A stretch of 64,000 nt of DNA from JAGVSR01 sp964589785. Its GTDB lineage: Bacteria; Pseudomonadota; Alphaproteobacteria; Rhizobiales; Hyphomicrobiaceae. A model generated the notes under the pieces. That model had not been told where the DNA came from. It ran no database searches and saw only the letters and a list, made by a program, of their open reading frames with translations. This document shows positions 19,158 through 29,303 of this stretch, piece after piece (position 1 is the first letter of the stretch; every line of letters starts with the position of its first letter). Location: contig CAZPUQ010000001.1 of assembly GCA_964589785.1 (NCBI GenBank), positions 434,001 to 498,000 on the forward strand, given 5' to 3'. A program made the translations under genes and the position numbers.

Positions 19158-20543
19158 ATGAGCCGCTTGGGGATGGCGATCGCGACCGGAGCGTTGGGGT
19201 TGTGCCTCTGCGCGCACGCTCCCGTCGTTGCCGGACCGGCCGATGCCGAGCCGCCGACCATCGAGAAGGTCATTTTCGACGCCCGCGGCGAGGCCGCAAT
19301 CGAAGGCGAGGGACAACCAGGCACTGTCGTGCGCCTTACGTCGGACGGGTCACCGATGGGCGAGGCGCGGGTGCAATCCAACCGGCGCTGGCGCGTCGTC
19401 CTGAAGAGCGGTCTGGCGCCCGGAACCTATCAGATCCGGGCGCTGGCGTTCGCCGGCCCCAGTGAGGCGCCGCTTTCCGGCGACGAGATCCGCGTGGCTG
19501 TTCCGGCCGGACCCGCCGCAGCCGTCGTCACCTATGATGGCGTTCGGGGCGACGACGTGTCCCCTGAAACGCGCCGGCGGGCCGAAGGGCTCGCGGAGGC
19601 GGCAGGCCAGGCCTACGATGAGCTGGCACCCCGCACCGGAGCGGTGCCGCAAGGCAGGACGGGCGGGGCCGAGGCGACAAGCGAGGCGGAGTCTGAGGTC
19701 GAGAGCCGTGCGCCGCCGGCGCAGGGACCGCTGGCGATCGTGGTCGACTGGCTGAAGCGCTCGGCGCGCGCCTATCGCGAGGAGATCGCCGGCAAGCTGA
19801 CGGTGCCGGAGGCAGAGACGCCCGCGCCGCATACCGAGACCAAGGCGGAGCCGGACGAAGCGGTCTCCGCCGCCGACGCGGCCCGCCGCATCGCCGAGGA
19901 ACGCCGGCGTGCTCAGGAAGCGCGCGAGCGGTCGGCTGCGGCCGAAAAGGCCCGTCAAGCCGCCGAAGCGGCCAAGGCGGCTGAGCGCAAAGCGCGCGAG
20001 GAGGCGTCGGCACGCAAGCAGGCGGACGAACTGGCGCGCCGCAAGGCGGAGACGGACGAGCGCATCGCGCGCGAGCTCGAGGCGCTGAAGACGGCCCGCG
20101 CCGAGGCCGATGCGCGTGCAGCCGCCGCCGGACAGCCGGCCGCCGCGCCGCCCGAGCCGAAGACGGAGCGTCAGAAGATCACGCTCGAAGCGTTCACGCT
20201 GCCGGGAGACGCGCCGCGCCCGGACGCGCAAGCCGGCGACGGCCGCCGGCGTGAGCGGCAGATCGCCGGGACGGACGCCGGCGGCGATCGCGAGGTCCGC
20301 GCGCGGCCGTCGCGTCGCACCCGCGATCAGGCGGGACGGTGCGGGCGGGGCCGTGTCGTCCATCGCAACGGACGGCGCTGGTATGTGACGGGCCGCGACG
20401 ACACGCTGTGGGACATCGCGGAGCGGTTCTACGGCTCGGGTCTCGCTTATCCGCGCATCTACCGGGTCAACCGCAGCCGCCTGTCCAGTCCGCACATCGT
20501 GCGTCCCTGCCTCGCGCTCCGCATGCCGCGCGGGCGGCGCTGA
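19158..20543 (+). CDS. exported Ig-like / LysM domain protein
   Basis: A 461-residue envelope protein. It has a signal peptide (to about residue 26) and an Ig-like beta module (about 34-100) with EGEGQPGTVVRLTSDGSPMG. A long Ala/Glu/Lys/Arg-rich region follows (about 230-330), strongly predicted as helical coiled coil, and then a basic linker. The C-terminal LysM-type domain (about 405-455) reads WYVTGRDDTLWDIAERFYG with NRSRLSSPHIVRPCLALRMP. LysM binds peptidoglycan, so this is probably a periplasmic cell-wall tether. The Ig-like module clearly resembles one in the OmpA-domain protein at 42395. GGGGAGCGGGCGG precedes ATG 19158. Confidence 0.8.
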   Translation: MSRLGMAIATGALGLCLCAHAPVVAGPADAEPPTIEKVIFDARGEAAIEGEGQPGTVVRLTSDGSPMGEARVQSNRRWRVVLKSGLAPGTYQIRALAFAGPSEAPLSGDEIRVAVPAGPAAAVVTYDGVRGDDVSPETRRRAEGLAEAAGQAYDELAPRTGAVPQGRTGGAEATSEAESEVESRAPPAQGPLAIVVDWLKRSARAYREEIAGKLTVPEAETPAPHTETKAEPDEAVSAADAARRIAEERRRAQEARERSAAAEKARQAAEAAKAAERKAREEASARKQADELARRKAETDERIARELEALKTARAEADARAAAAGQPAAAPPEPKTERQKITLEAFTLPGDAPRPDAQAGDGRRRERQIAGTDAGGDREVRARPSRRTRDQAGRCGRGRVVHRNGRRWYVTGRDDTLWDIAERFYGSGLAYPRIYRVNRSRLSSPHIVRPCLALRMPRGRR

Positions 20544-20686
20544 TGGAACCGCGCGCGTTGCCGCCTGTTGCGCGGCGCAGCGGCCATCTGTCACCAGCGC
20601 GTGACGGCGCCCGCCAATCCGGGCATAGACGTTTGGAACACGCAAAGCGTGAGCGCAGCGCAGATTAGCAGACCGACTGTGAGCCC

Positions 20687-22663
20687 ATGGCCTGGCAAGA
20701 CATGAATGCATCCGTCCCGACGCCGCGGGAGCCACCCGAAAGCCCGGCGGCGAGGGGCGAGGACACCGACCTCCTCGGGCTCACCGGAACGGCCGATCAC
20801 TGGACCGTCTTCAAGGGGCTGCTGCCGTTCGTGTGGCCCGAAGGCCGTCCCGATCTGCGCTTCAACGTGGCGCTCGCCTTCGTCATGCTCGTGCTTGCCA
20901 AGCTCGTCACGATCGCGATTCCCGTTGTCTTCAAGTACACGACCGACTGGCTGACGGCCGATGCGCCGAACCCGAACACGCTCGGCGCCGGATATCTGGC
21001 GTTCGGCCTGTCGCTGCTCATCCTCGCCTACGGCATCGGCCGCGTGCTGGCGATGGTGCTGAACCAGATCCGCGACGTGCTGTTCACCAAGGTCGGCCAG
21101 CACGCCGTGCGCTCGCTCAACAACCGCACGTTCGAGCATTTGCACAAGCTGTCGCTGCGGTTCCATCTGGAGCGCAGAACCGGCGGCCTGTCGCGGGTGA
21201 TCGAGCGCGGCACCCGAGGGGTCGATCTGATCCTGCGCATGGGCATCCTGCAAGTCGTGCCGACGGCGCTGGAGCTCATCCTCGTCTGCACGCTGCTGAC
21301 GGTCTATTTCAACTTCGGCTACGTCGTCATCCTGCTCGTCACCATCTTCGCCTACATGTGGTTCACGTTCTCGGCCTCGGAGAAGCGCATCGCCATCCGC
21401 CGCGAGATGAACGACAGCGACACGGAGGCCAACACGAAGGCGGTCGACAGCCTGCTCAACTTCGAGACGGTGAAGTATTTCGGCAACGAGGAACTGGAGA
21501 GCCGGCGGTTCGATGCCGCCATGCAGCGCTACGAGAAGGCGGCGGTGCGGACCTTTGCCTCGCTCGGCGTGCTGAACTCCGGCCAGGCGCTGATCTTCAC
21601 GACAGGTATGACGATCGTCATGTGGCTTGCGGCGCGCGGCGTCATCGCCGGCACGCACACGATCGGCGACTTCGTGATGATCAACGCCATGCTGATCCAG
21701 CTCTACATGCCGTTGAACTTCATGGGCATGGTCTATCGCGAGATCAAGCAGGGGCTCGTCGACCTGGAGACGATGTTCACGATCCTCGGCGAGAAGGAGG
21801 AGGTGCGCGACCGGCCGGGCGCGAAGCCGCTTCCCGTCACGGAGGGAACGATCCGCTTCGAGAACGTCACGTTCTCTTACGAGCCGGACCGCAAGATCCT
21901 GAAGAACGTCTCCTTCGTGGTGCCGGCCGGAAAGATGGTCGCGATCGTCGGGCCGTCGGGCGCCGGCAAGTCGACGATCTCGCGCATTCTCTTCCGCTTC
22001 TACGACATCCAGTCGGGGCGCGTGACGATCGACGGCAAGGACATTCGCGACGTGACGCAGAAGTCGCTGCGGGCGGCGATCGGCGTCGTGCCGCAGGACA
22101 CCGTGCTGTTCAACGACACCATCCTCTACAACATCCGCTATGGCCGGCCGGATGCGAGCGACGCCGATGTCGTGGCTGCCGCGCGGCTGGCGCAGATCGA
22201 CGCTTTCATCGAGAGCCTGCCGCAGGGCTACCGGACCATGGTCGGCGAGCGCGGGCTGAAGCTGTCGGGCGGCGAGAAGCAGCGCGTGGCGATCGCGCGC
22301 ACGCTGCTCAAGGGCCCGCCGATCCTCGTTCTCGACGAGGCGACGAGCGCGCTCGACAGCCACACCGAGAAGGAGATCCAGGACGCGCTCGACCGCGCCA
22401 CGAAGGATCGCACCACGCTCGTCATCGCGCACCGGCTTTCGACCATCGTCCATGCCGACCAGATCGTCGTGCTCGACAAGGGAGAGCTCGTCGAGCAGGG
22501 CACGCACGCCGAGCTCATCGCGCGGGGCGGCCTTTACGCCAGCCTGTGGAACAGGCAGCGGCAGGCGGAGAAGGCGCGCGAGGAACTGGCCCACGCGCTG
22601 GAAGAGGCGGAGCGGACGGGCGCCTTGCGCCCGGCTGACGCGATGCTGACGGACGCCATCTGA
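20687..22663 (+). CDS. ABC transporter of the Atm1/HMT1 type
   Basis: A 658-residue half-size exporter with a transmembrane domain (about residues 40-350) and an ATPase domain. The ATPase domain has Walker A GPSGAGKST (about 423-431), signature LSGGEKQRVAIA (about 527) and Walker B ILVLDEATSALD. The extended N-terminus with FKGLLPFVWPEGRPDLR and the TMD motif SRVIERGTRGVD fit the Atm1 family, exporters of glutathione persulfide/polysulfide or metal-glutathione complexes. It acts as a homodimer in the inner membrane. The following membrane-protein gene is 62 nt downstream on the same strand. Confidence 0.92.
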   Translation: MAWQDMNASVPTPREPPESPAARGEDTDLLGLTGTADHWTVFKGLLPFVWPEGRPDLRFNVALAFVMLVLAKLVTIAIPVVFKYTTDWLTADAPNPNTLGAGYLAFGLSLLILAYGIGRVLAMVLNQIRDVLFTKVGQHAVRSLNNRTFEHLHKLSLRFHLERRTGGLSRVIERGTRGVDLILRMGILQVVPTALELILVCTLLTVYFNFGYVVILLVTIFAYMWFTFSASEKRIAIRREMNDSDTEANTKAVDSLLNFETVKYFGNEELESRRFDAAMQRYEKAAVRTFASLGVLNSGQALIFTTGMTIVMWLAARGVIAGTHTIGDFVMINAMLIQLYMPLNFMGMVYREIKQGLVDLETMFTILGEKEEVRDRPGAKPLPVTEGTIRFENVTFSYEPDRKILKNVSFVVPAGKMVAIVGPSGAGKSTISRILFRFYDIQSGRVTIDGKDIRDVTQKSLRAAIGVVPQDTVLFNDTILYNIRYGRPDASDADVVAAARLAQIDAFIESLPQGYRTMVGERGLKLSGGEKQRVAIARTLLKGPPILVLDEATSALDSHTEKEIQDALDRATKDRTTLVIAHRLSTIVHADQIVVLDKGELVEQGTHAELIARGGLYASLWNRQRQAEKAREELAHALEEAERTGALRPADAMLTDAI

Positions 22664-22725
22664 GTGCCGGTCGGCCGCAGGCGCCGCGCTCGGGCGCGCT
22701 GCGTTCGTCTCGGCGAGGGTTTTGC

Positions 22726-23418
22726 ATGCTGGCACGGCTCTGGGCGGGTGCACGGACGGCGCTGCGGACCGCGATCGCACGGCTGAGCGCGCACGTCGAA
22801 AGGCTGGCGGCGATGCTGCGGCCGCCGCTCGTGGCTGCTCTGCAGGTCGCCGCCGCGCTCGTCCTCATCTTCGAGGAATGGGGATGGAAGCCGCTCTCGC
22901 AGGCGCTGGCTTGGCTCGCCCGCTTTCGGCTCGTCGCGAAGCTCGAAGCCGTCATCGCCCGGCTGCCGCCCTACGCGGCGCTGTTCGTATTCGCCTTGCC
23001 GACGGCGATCCTGTTTCCGTTGAAGCTGCTCGCCGTCTGGCTCGTCGCGAACGAGCAAGTCTTGGCGGCAACCCTGCTGTTCCTCGGTGCCAAGGTCGCC
23101 TCCACGGCGCTCGTCGCGCGCCTCTTCGTGCTGACGCGTCCCGCGCTGATGCAGATCGGGTGGTTTGCGCGAGCCTACACCCTCTTCGTGCCGTGGAAGG
23201 ACCGGATGTTCGCGGCGATCCGCGCCACCTGGGTCTGGCGCACTGGCCGCGTGGTGAAGGCCGGCGTGCGGCGCGCTCTGAGGCAGGCCGTGGATCGCTG
23301 GAAGCCGGCGGTCGTGCGCTGGGCTGGCGAGGCGCGGGCCGTCCTGCGAGCCGTCCGTGCGCGCCTGCGCCTTGCCGCGCGCGCGTTCTGGAACGGTCTT
23401 GCGGCAGGCCGCGATTGA
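22726..23418 (+). CDS. membrane protein of unknown function, 230 aa
   Basis: A 230-residue protein with hydrophobic segments near residues 35-50, 82-108 and 110-130, flanked by unusually basic, Arg-rich amphipathic ends. The C-terminal 90 residues contain repeated RxxRxxxR patterns with Trp residues. The motif VLIFEEWGWKPLSQ in the first third is striking and recurs, as I remember it, in alphaproteobacterial hypothetical membrane proteins. It follows the Atm1-type exporter and may be co-transcribed. ATG 22726 is the first start after the exporter gene, preceded by GGCGAGGGTTTTGC. No function is proposed. Confidence 0.65.
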   Translation: MLARLWAGARTALRTAIARLSAHVERLAAMLRPPLVAALQVAAALVLIFEEWGWKPLSQALAWLARFRLVAKLEAVIARLPPYAALFVFALPTAILFPLKLLAVWLVANEQVLAATLLFLGAKVASTALVARLFVLTRPALMQIGWFARAYTLFVPWKDRMFAAIRATWVWRTGRVVKAGVRRALRQAVDRWKPAVVRWAGEARAVLRAVRARLRLAARAFWNGLAAGRD

Positions 23419-23444
23419 AGCGGCCGATAGCCTCCGATGCCCGG

Positions 23445-24371
23445 TCAGCCGGCGATGCCCTGCAGATGCAGCACGGCCGTCAGGTCCGCATGATCGATGA
23501 CGGCACCGTTCGGCGCCTGACCCATCGCACTCCGCAGGCCCGGCTTGGCATGGTAGGCGACGCCGAGGCCGGCGGTGCCGAGCATGGCGAGATCGTTGGC
23601 GCCGTCGCCGACGGCCACGGCCTCGGCCGGCGCGCGCCCGAGCTCGCCGGCAAGCTTCAAGAGGATCTTACGCTTGCCAGTCGCATCGAGGATCGGCTCG
23701 GCGACGCGCCCCGTGAGCCGTCCGTTCTCGATCTCGAGCCCGTTGCCGAAGAAGCGGTCGAAGCCGAGGTTGCGGGCGACCCGCTCCATGAAGACCGTGA
23801 AGCCGCCGGAGACGAGGGCGGTCGTCGCGCCGCGGGCCTTCATGGCGGATACCAGCCGGCTGGCGCCGGGTGTGAGCGTGATGCGCTGGGCAACCGTGTC
23901 CAGATCGGCCGTCGTCAGGCCCGCGAGCGCCGCGACGCGATGCCGGACCGACTCCGGGAAGTCGAGCTCTCCGCGCATGGCGGCGCGCGTGATCGCCGCA
24001 ATCTCCTCCCGCCGGCCGGCGACGGCCGCCAGCTCGTCGATCAGCTCCTGCTCGATGATGGTCGATTCCATGTCGGCGACGAGCAGGGATTTGGCACGGC
24101 GGCCCGGGTCGGCCGGAACGACGTTGATATCGATCGGCAGCGCGCCAAGCGCATCACGGACGCTGGGCGTGCACGCCGCGATGTCCCTCCCGATCACCTC
24201 GAACGCGGCGCCGGGCGCAAGCCAGCGTCCGGCATCAGCGTCCGGCATCAGGCTGTGCACGCGCGCGGCGACGGCCTCGTCGAGCGCGCCTGTCCCGGGG
24301 TTTGCGGTGAGAACGAGGGCATCGGCATGCGGCATGGGTCGGCGCTCGGCGAGCCAGAGAGCGGCCTTCAA
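23445..24371 (-). CDS. serB: phosphoserine phosphatase
   Basis: HAD-family enzyme hydrolysing phosphoserine, the last step of serine synthesis. The 308-residue protein has an N-terminal ACT-like extension and the HAD core: motif I VADMESTIIEQE (about residues 98-109), motif II LVSGGFTVFM, and motif III/IV TGKRKILL and VGDGANDLAML. In motif I the usual DxDST is DMEST, with Glu in place of the acid/base Asp. ATG 24335 (MPHADAL) is an alternative start 12 codons in. The gene is divergent from miaA with 53 nt between and convergent with the membrane-protein gene. Confidence 0.93.
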   Translation of the reverse strand: MKAALWLAERRPMPHADALVLTANPGTGALDEAVAARVHSLMPDADAGRWLAPGAAFEVIGRDIAACTPSVRDALGALPIDINVVPADPGRRAKSLLVADMESTIIEQELIDELAAVAGRREEIAAITRAAMRGELDFPESVRHRVAALAGLTTADLDTVAQRITLTPGASRLVSAMKARGATTALVSGGFTVFMERVARNLGFDRFFGNGLEIENGRLTGRVAEPILDATGKRKILLKLAGELGRAPAEAVAVGDGANDLAMLGTAGLGVAYHAKPGLRSAMGQAPNGAVIDHADLTAVLHLQGIAG

Positions 24372-24424
24372 GGGGCCTCACAGGGTTTGGTGGCGCCTTC
24401 CCCGTCCGTCGGATAAGGAGGGCC

Positions 24425-25309
24425 ATGACACCACACAAAAGACCTATCCTGATTGCCGGTCCGACGGCGAGCGGCAAATCGGCCCTGGCCCTGCAGCTCG
24501 CGCGCGACCGCGGCGGTGTCATCGTCAACGCCGACAGCATGCAGGTCTACGAGGAGCTCGAGATCCTCTCCGCGCGGCCCTCGCGCGCCGACATGGCGGA
24601 CGTGCCGCACCGGCTCTACGGCCACGTGCCGATGCGCGAGGGCTACTCCGTCGGCCGCTTCGTGCGCGAGGTGGAGCGCGTCCTTGCGGAGCTCGACGCG
24701 TCGGGCGCCGTGCCGGTCATTGTCGGCGGGACCGGCCTCTATCTGAAGGCGCTGCTCGAGGGGCTGTCGCCGATCCCCGCGATCCCGCCCGCCGTCCGCG
24801 AGCATTGGCGTGCGCAGGCCGAGTGTCTGGGACCCGCGCGGCTCCACCGCGAGCTTGTCGCGCGCGACCCCGTCACCGCGGCGCGGCTGAGCCCTACCGA
24901 TCCGCAGCGCATTGTGCGCGCGCTCGAGGTGATGGAGGCGACGGGGCGGCCGCTGTCGGACTGGCAGAGGGAGCGGGGCCGTCCGCTGCTCAAGGAAGAG
25001 GAGACCGAGCGTCTCCTCGTGCTGCCGGACCGCGCCACGCTCCATGCCCGAAGCGAGGCCCGTTTCGATGCCATGATGGAAGCCGGCGCGCTGGAAGAGG
25101 CCGGCCGCATCGCCGCCCTCGATCTCGATCCCGCCTTGCCGGGCATGCGGGCGCTGGGCCTCAGGCCGCTTCTGGCGCACCTCGCCGGTCGGATGACGCT
25201 TCAGGAGGCGGTCGCGGAAGCCAAGAGCGAGACGCGGCGCTACATCAAGCGTCAGGTCACCTGGGCCAACGGCAATATGAGTGCGTGGATGCGCACAGTT
25301 ACGCAATAA
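24425..25309 (+). CDS. miaA: tRNA dimethylallyltransferase
   Basis: Adds the dimethylallyl group to A37 of tRNAs reading UNN codons. The 294-residue protein has the P-loop AGPTASGKS (residues 10-18), NADSMQVYEELEI, the GGTGLYLKALLEGLSP motif (about 101-116) and the C-terminal RRYIKRQVTW. The stop TAA (25307-25309) lies within the left arm of an AT-rich inverted repeat shared with the ilvI upstream region. The C-terminal motif is complete, so the gene is full length. Confidence 0.95.
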   Translation: MTPHKRPILIAGPTASGKSALALQLARDRGGVIVNADSMQVYEELEILSARPSRADMADVPHRLYGHVPMREGYSVGRFVREVERVLAELDASGAVPVIVGGTGLYLKALLEGLSPIPAIPPAVREHWRAQAECLGPARLHRELVARDPVTAARLSPTDPQRIVRALEVMEATGRPLSDWQRERGRPLLKEEETERLLVLPDRATLHARSEARFDAMMEAGALEEAGRIAALDLDPALPGMRALGLRPLLAHLAGRMTLQEAVAEAKSETRRYIKRQVTWANGNMSAWMRTVTQ

Positions 25310-25352
25310 ATGCAAAGTAATCAAGTCAAAATCGTCGCATTTATTGATTGCT
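25304..25352. promoter_or_regulatory. AT-rich overlapping dyads between miaA and ilvI
   Basis: CAATAAATGC (25304-25313) is perfectly complementary to GCATTTATTG (25337-25346). A second pair, AAGTAATCAA (25315-25324) with TTGATTGCTT (25344-25353), matches 9 of 10. The two right arms overlap, so in RNA only one hairpin could form at a time; in DNA the symmetry could be an operator. The block is far more AT-rich than its surroundings. It may be the miaA 3' end, an ilvI operator (for example Lrp-like) or both. Confidence 0.5.
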
Positions 25353-25356
25353 TACC

Positions 25357-25385
25357 TTGACCGACCACAGTGCCGTCCGTAGGGT
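25357..25385 (+). promoter_or_regulatory. candidate sigma-70 promoter of the ilvI operon
   Basis: TTGACC (25357-25362), a 17-nt spacer and TAGGGT (25380-25385) form a fair -35/-10 pair about 89 nt upstream of the ilvI start. They lie directly after the AT-rich dyads. No branched-chain-rich leader peptide was recognised between here and ilvI. Confidence 0.4.
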
Positions 25386-25473
25386 TCCGCGTCCCGCCGG
25401 AGGTCCCGCGCGGGGCGGTCCGATGCCGGACAGGCCGGCAGGTATGCGAGCACGAGGCAGCAGGGGCACGACG

Positions 25474-27233
<1,760 letters not shown>

Positions 27234-27237
<4 letters not shown>

Positions 27238-27839
27238 GGCCGGGGCCCGCCGTCGCCGGTCTTGTGGCCGCTGTTCTCGCGGGCACCGGCGCGTGGGCGG
27301 CGGGCGCCGAGGCGCCGCCGGCCGCGCCGCCGCCTGCCAACTCCGCTCCGTCCGGAACGCCACCGCCAGCCGTCGCGATCACCTGGGACCGTGCGGCCAA
27401 CATCGCTGATGCCGCGCGCCGCATCGGCACCATCCAGCGCGTGCAAGGCGCGGACGCGGCGGTCAAGTTCATCGATGCCTGCTACCGCACGCACGGTCTC
27501 GCCTCCGCCTATACCGCCGCGTTCGAGGCCTGCATCGCGCAGGACTACCTCGAGACGAAGATGCTCGCCCGCGTCTACAGTCGCCTGCCGCCGAAGCAAC
27601 TGAAGAAGCTCGGGGCGCCGACCGCCGGCGCGATGGCCGAGGCCATGGGGCGCAGGATCGTCGCTGCTTTCCGCCAGTACAACGTGGGAGTCTCCGACGC
27701 GGAGGCCTTCAAGGCCGAGGTGGACAAGCACGGGCTGCCGGTTTTCTTGAGAGCCGTGTTCCCGAACGCGGCGGCCGAGAGCGACCGTGCGCGCGAAACG
27801 CCCGGCGATGGACCAACGCAAGACGAGAAGAAGAACTGA
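27234..27839 (+). CDS. exported protein of unknown function inside the ilvI-ilvN operon
   Basis: A 201-residue protein starting at GTG 27234, overlapping the ilvI stop (GTGTGA), with AAGGAAGGCAAGG just upstream. A signal peptide (residues 1 to about 23) is followed by a Pro/Ala linker. A mainly helical domain follows, with two cysteines about 18 residues apart (FIDACYRTHG and FEACIAQDY), which could form a disulfide in the periplasm. The domain ends with LPVFLRAVFPNA. No family is recognised. Being translationally coupled to a cytoplasmic biosynthetic enzyme while carrying an export signal is unusual. ilvN follows after 6 nt. Confidence 0.75.
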
Positions 27840-27845
27840 AGAGCC

Positions 27846-28394
27846 ATGATCAACCCCAATCCCCAGAGCCACTACGTCGGACCCGGCATCGTGCAGGAGG
27901 TCGTCTCGCGCACGCTCTCCGTGCTCGTCGACAACGAGCCCGGCGTGCTCGCCCGCGTCATCGGGCTTTTCACCGCGCGCGGCTACAACATCGACAGCCT
28001 GACCGTGACCGAGACCGAGCACGAGAAGCACGTCTCGCGCATCACGATCGTCACGCGCGGCACGCCGGCAGTGATCGAGCAGATCAAGCATCAGCTCGAG
28101 CGGCTCGTGCCGGTTCACCGCGTGCGCGACCTGACGGGCGAGGGGCTCTCGCTGGAACGGGAGCTCGCGCTCGTGAAGGTGGCCGGCAAGGGCGACAAGC
28201 GCATCGAGGCCCTGCGGATCGCGGAGATCTTCCGCGCCCAGGTCGTCGATACGTCGATCGAGCACTTCGTGTTCGAGGTGACGGGGAAGGCGACGAAGAT
28301 CGAGTCGTTCATTTCCCTGATGCGCGAGCTCGGCCTGGTGGAGGTGAGCCGCACGGGCATCGCCGCCATCGGCCGCGGTGCGGCGGCGATGTGA
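27846..28394 (+). CDS. ilvN: acetolactate synthase small (regulatory) subunit
   Basis: Regulatory subunit giving valine feedback control and full activity to the IlvI partner. The 182-residue length matches the long IlvN/IlvH type, with an N-terminal ACT domain (about residues 25-95: TLSVLVDNEPGVLARVIGLF, GYNIDSLTVTETE) and the C-terminal domain ending AAIGRGAAAM. ATG 27846 lies 6 nt after the exported-protein gene, with AAGAAGAACTGAAGAGCC supplying the ribosome site. It is the last gene of the operon and convergent with the DUF1190 gene. Confidence 0.95.
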   Translation: MINPNPQSHYVGPGIVQEVVSRTLSVLVDNEPGVLARVIGLFTARGYNIDSLTVTETEHEKHVSRITIVTRGTPAVIEQIKHQLERLVPVHRVRDLTGEGLSLERELALVKVAGKGDKRIEALRIAEIFRAQVVDTSIEHFVFEVTGKATKIESFISLMRELGLVEVSRTGIAAIGRGAAAM

Positions 28395-28457
28395 AGCGAG
28401 GGTTGGCGCCAAGTGCGCCACGCGGTTCCACAAGCGTCAACCGCTCGGACGCAAGCG

Positions 28458-28958
28458 TCAGAAGGCGATTTTCTTCTGCTTCTTGACGCTCCTGTAGAGG
28501 TCGGCGGCGTCAACGGCGCTCTTCGTGAACGTGAAGGTGTCGGCGTCCGTCAGCACGTCGGAATTGGAGGCGGTGCGGAAGCCCGCTGTCGCGTTCTTCG
28601 TCGGGTAGAGCGGCGCCGCGGTCGGCTTCTCCGTCATCGCGATCTTGAAGGCCGTCAGACGGGGGCGGTAGTCGCGCTCGTCGAGGCGCTCGCAGCGGTC
28701 GGCGCCCTCGGCCTTCTCGCAGGCCTCCTGGCTCTTGTGCGTGGGGGCGGATTTCTCGTGCTCGGCCACCGCGGCAGCGATGAGCTCGGTGCAAACGTCA
28801 TAGGTCAGGCCGGCGTTGTCGGCGCAGTCGGCCGCGGAGGTGACGACCACTTGTTTGACATCGACCTTCGCCGCGACTTTCTGCGATTTGCCGCAGCCGG
28901 AAAGGGCGAGGGCCGCGGCGAGTACGGCAAGGCTGCGAGAGGTGGCGAGGCGCTTCAT
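28458..28958 (-). CDS. DUF1190 (UPF0441) family lipoprotein
   Basis: A 166-residue protein with a lipoprotein signal (ALALSGCGK, lipobox Cys near residue 22) and a conserved Cys pattern: SAADCADNAGL, DVCTELIAAAVAEHEKSAP, SQEACEKAEGADRCE. This fits DUF1190, a poorly characterised family of bacterial lipoproteins. ATG 28958 gives MKRLATSRSL, a normal lipoprotein start; the longer frame is rejected because it would bury the signal. No function known. It is convergent with ilvN and divergent from ilvC. Confidence 0.8.
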   Translation of the reverse strand: MKRLATSRSLAVLAAALALSGCGKSQKVAAKVDVKQVVVTSAADCADNAGLTYDVCTELIAAAVAEHEKSAPTHKSQEACEKAEGADRCERLDERDYRPRLTAFKIAMTEKPTAAPLYPTKNATAGFRTASNSDVLTDADTFTFTKSAVDAADLYRSVKKQKKIAF

Positions 28959-29303
28959 GGGCTGGCTCGGGGGTGGCTGAGAATGGAACCAAACCCTTAA
29001 CGCAACAGCGGTTGCAGTTCCGTTAACCGCGCGATAAGGGAAGCGCCGGATGCGGCGTGCGGGCCCGCACGCCGGCGTCGCCACGGCATTTGTCGCAGGC
29101 GGGCGGGACGGCGGACCGTTGCCGCGCCGGCAAGCCGGGGTGTAACGTTCGCCCGCCTTTCACGAGGGCCGGCCTCCGGTCGCGCCTGAGCCACCCGCAG
29201 AGAAGAAGCCCGCGGCACCCGCGGGGCGCCAGCCGGCGGCCCGGTCACTTCGCCGGTCGCCTGCGTCTGCAAAGTTCGAACCGAAGGGACCGAAGAGAGA
29301 GCC
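28959..29303. other. divergent intergenic region upstream of ilvC
   Basis: 345 nt with no convincing gene. It holds a dyad TTAACG (28997-29002)...CGTTAA (29021-29026) with an inner pair GCAAC/GTTGC, near the DUF1190 start. It also holds a possible plus-strand promoter, TTGCCG (29119-29124), an 18-nt spacer and TAACGT (29143-29148). That promoter would give ilvC a leader of about 150 nt. No leader peptide with runs of Ile, Val or Leu codons was seen in it. Just before ilvC, CGAAGAGAGAGCC supplies the ribosome site. Confidence 0.35.

Noticed and set aside
20591..22780. A 729-residue minus-strand frame opposite the Atm1-type transporter
   Set aside because: Its composition (Arg/His/Asp-rich) is the usual antisense shadow of a GC-rich gene; the plus-strand gene has all ABC motifs.
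28999..29021. GGAAC and CGTT on the minus strand upstream of the DUF1190 gene
   Set aside because: The spacer is 14 nt, outside the 16-17 nt of the other sites.
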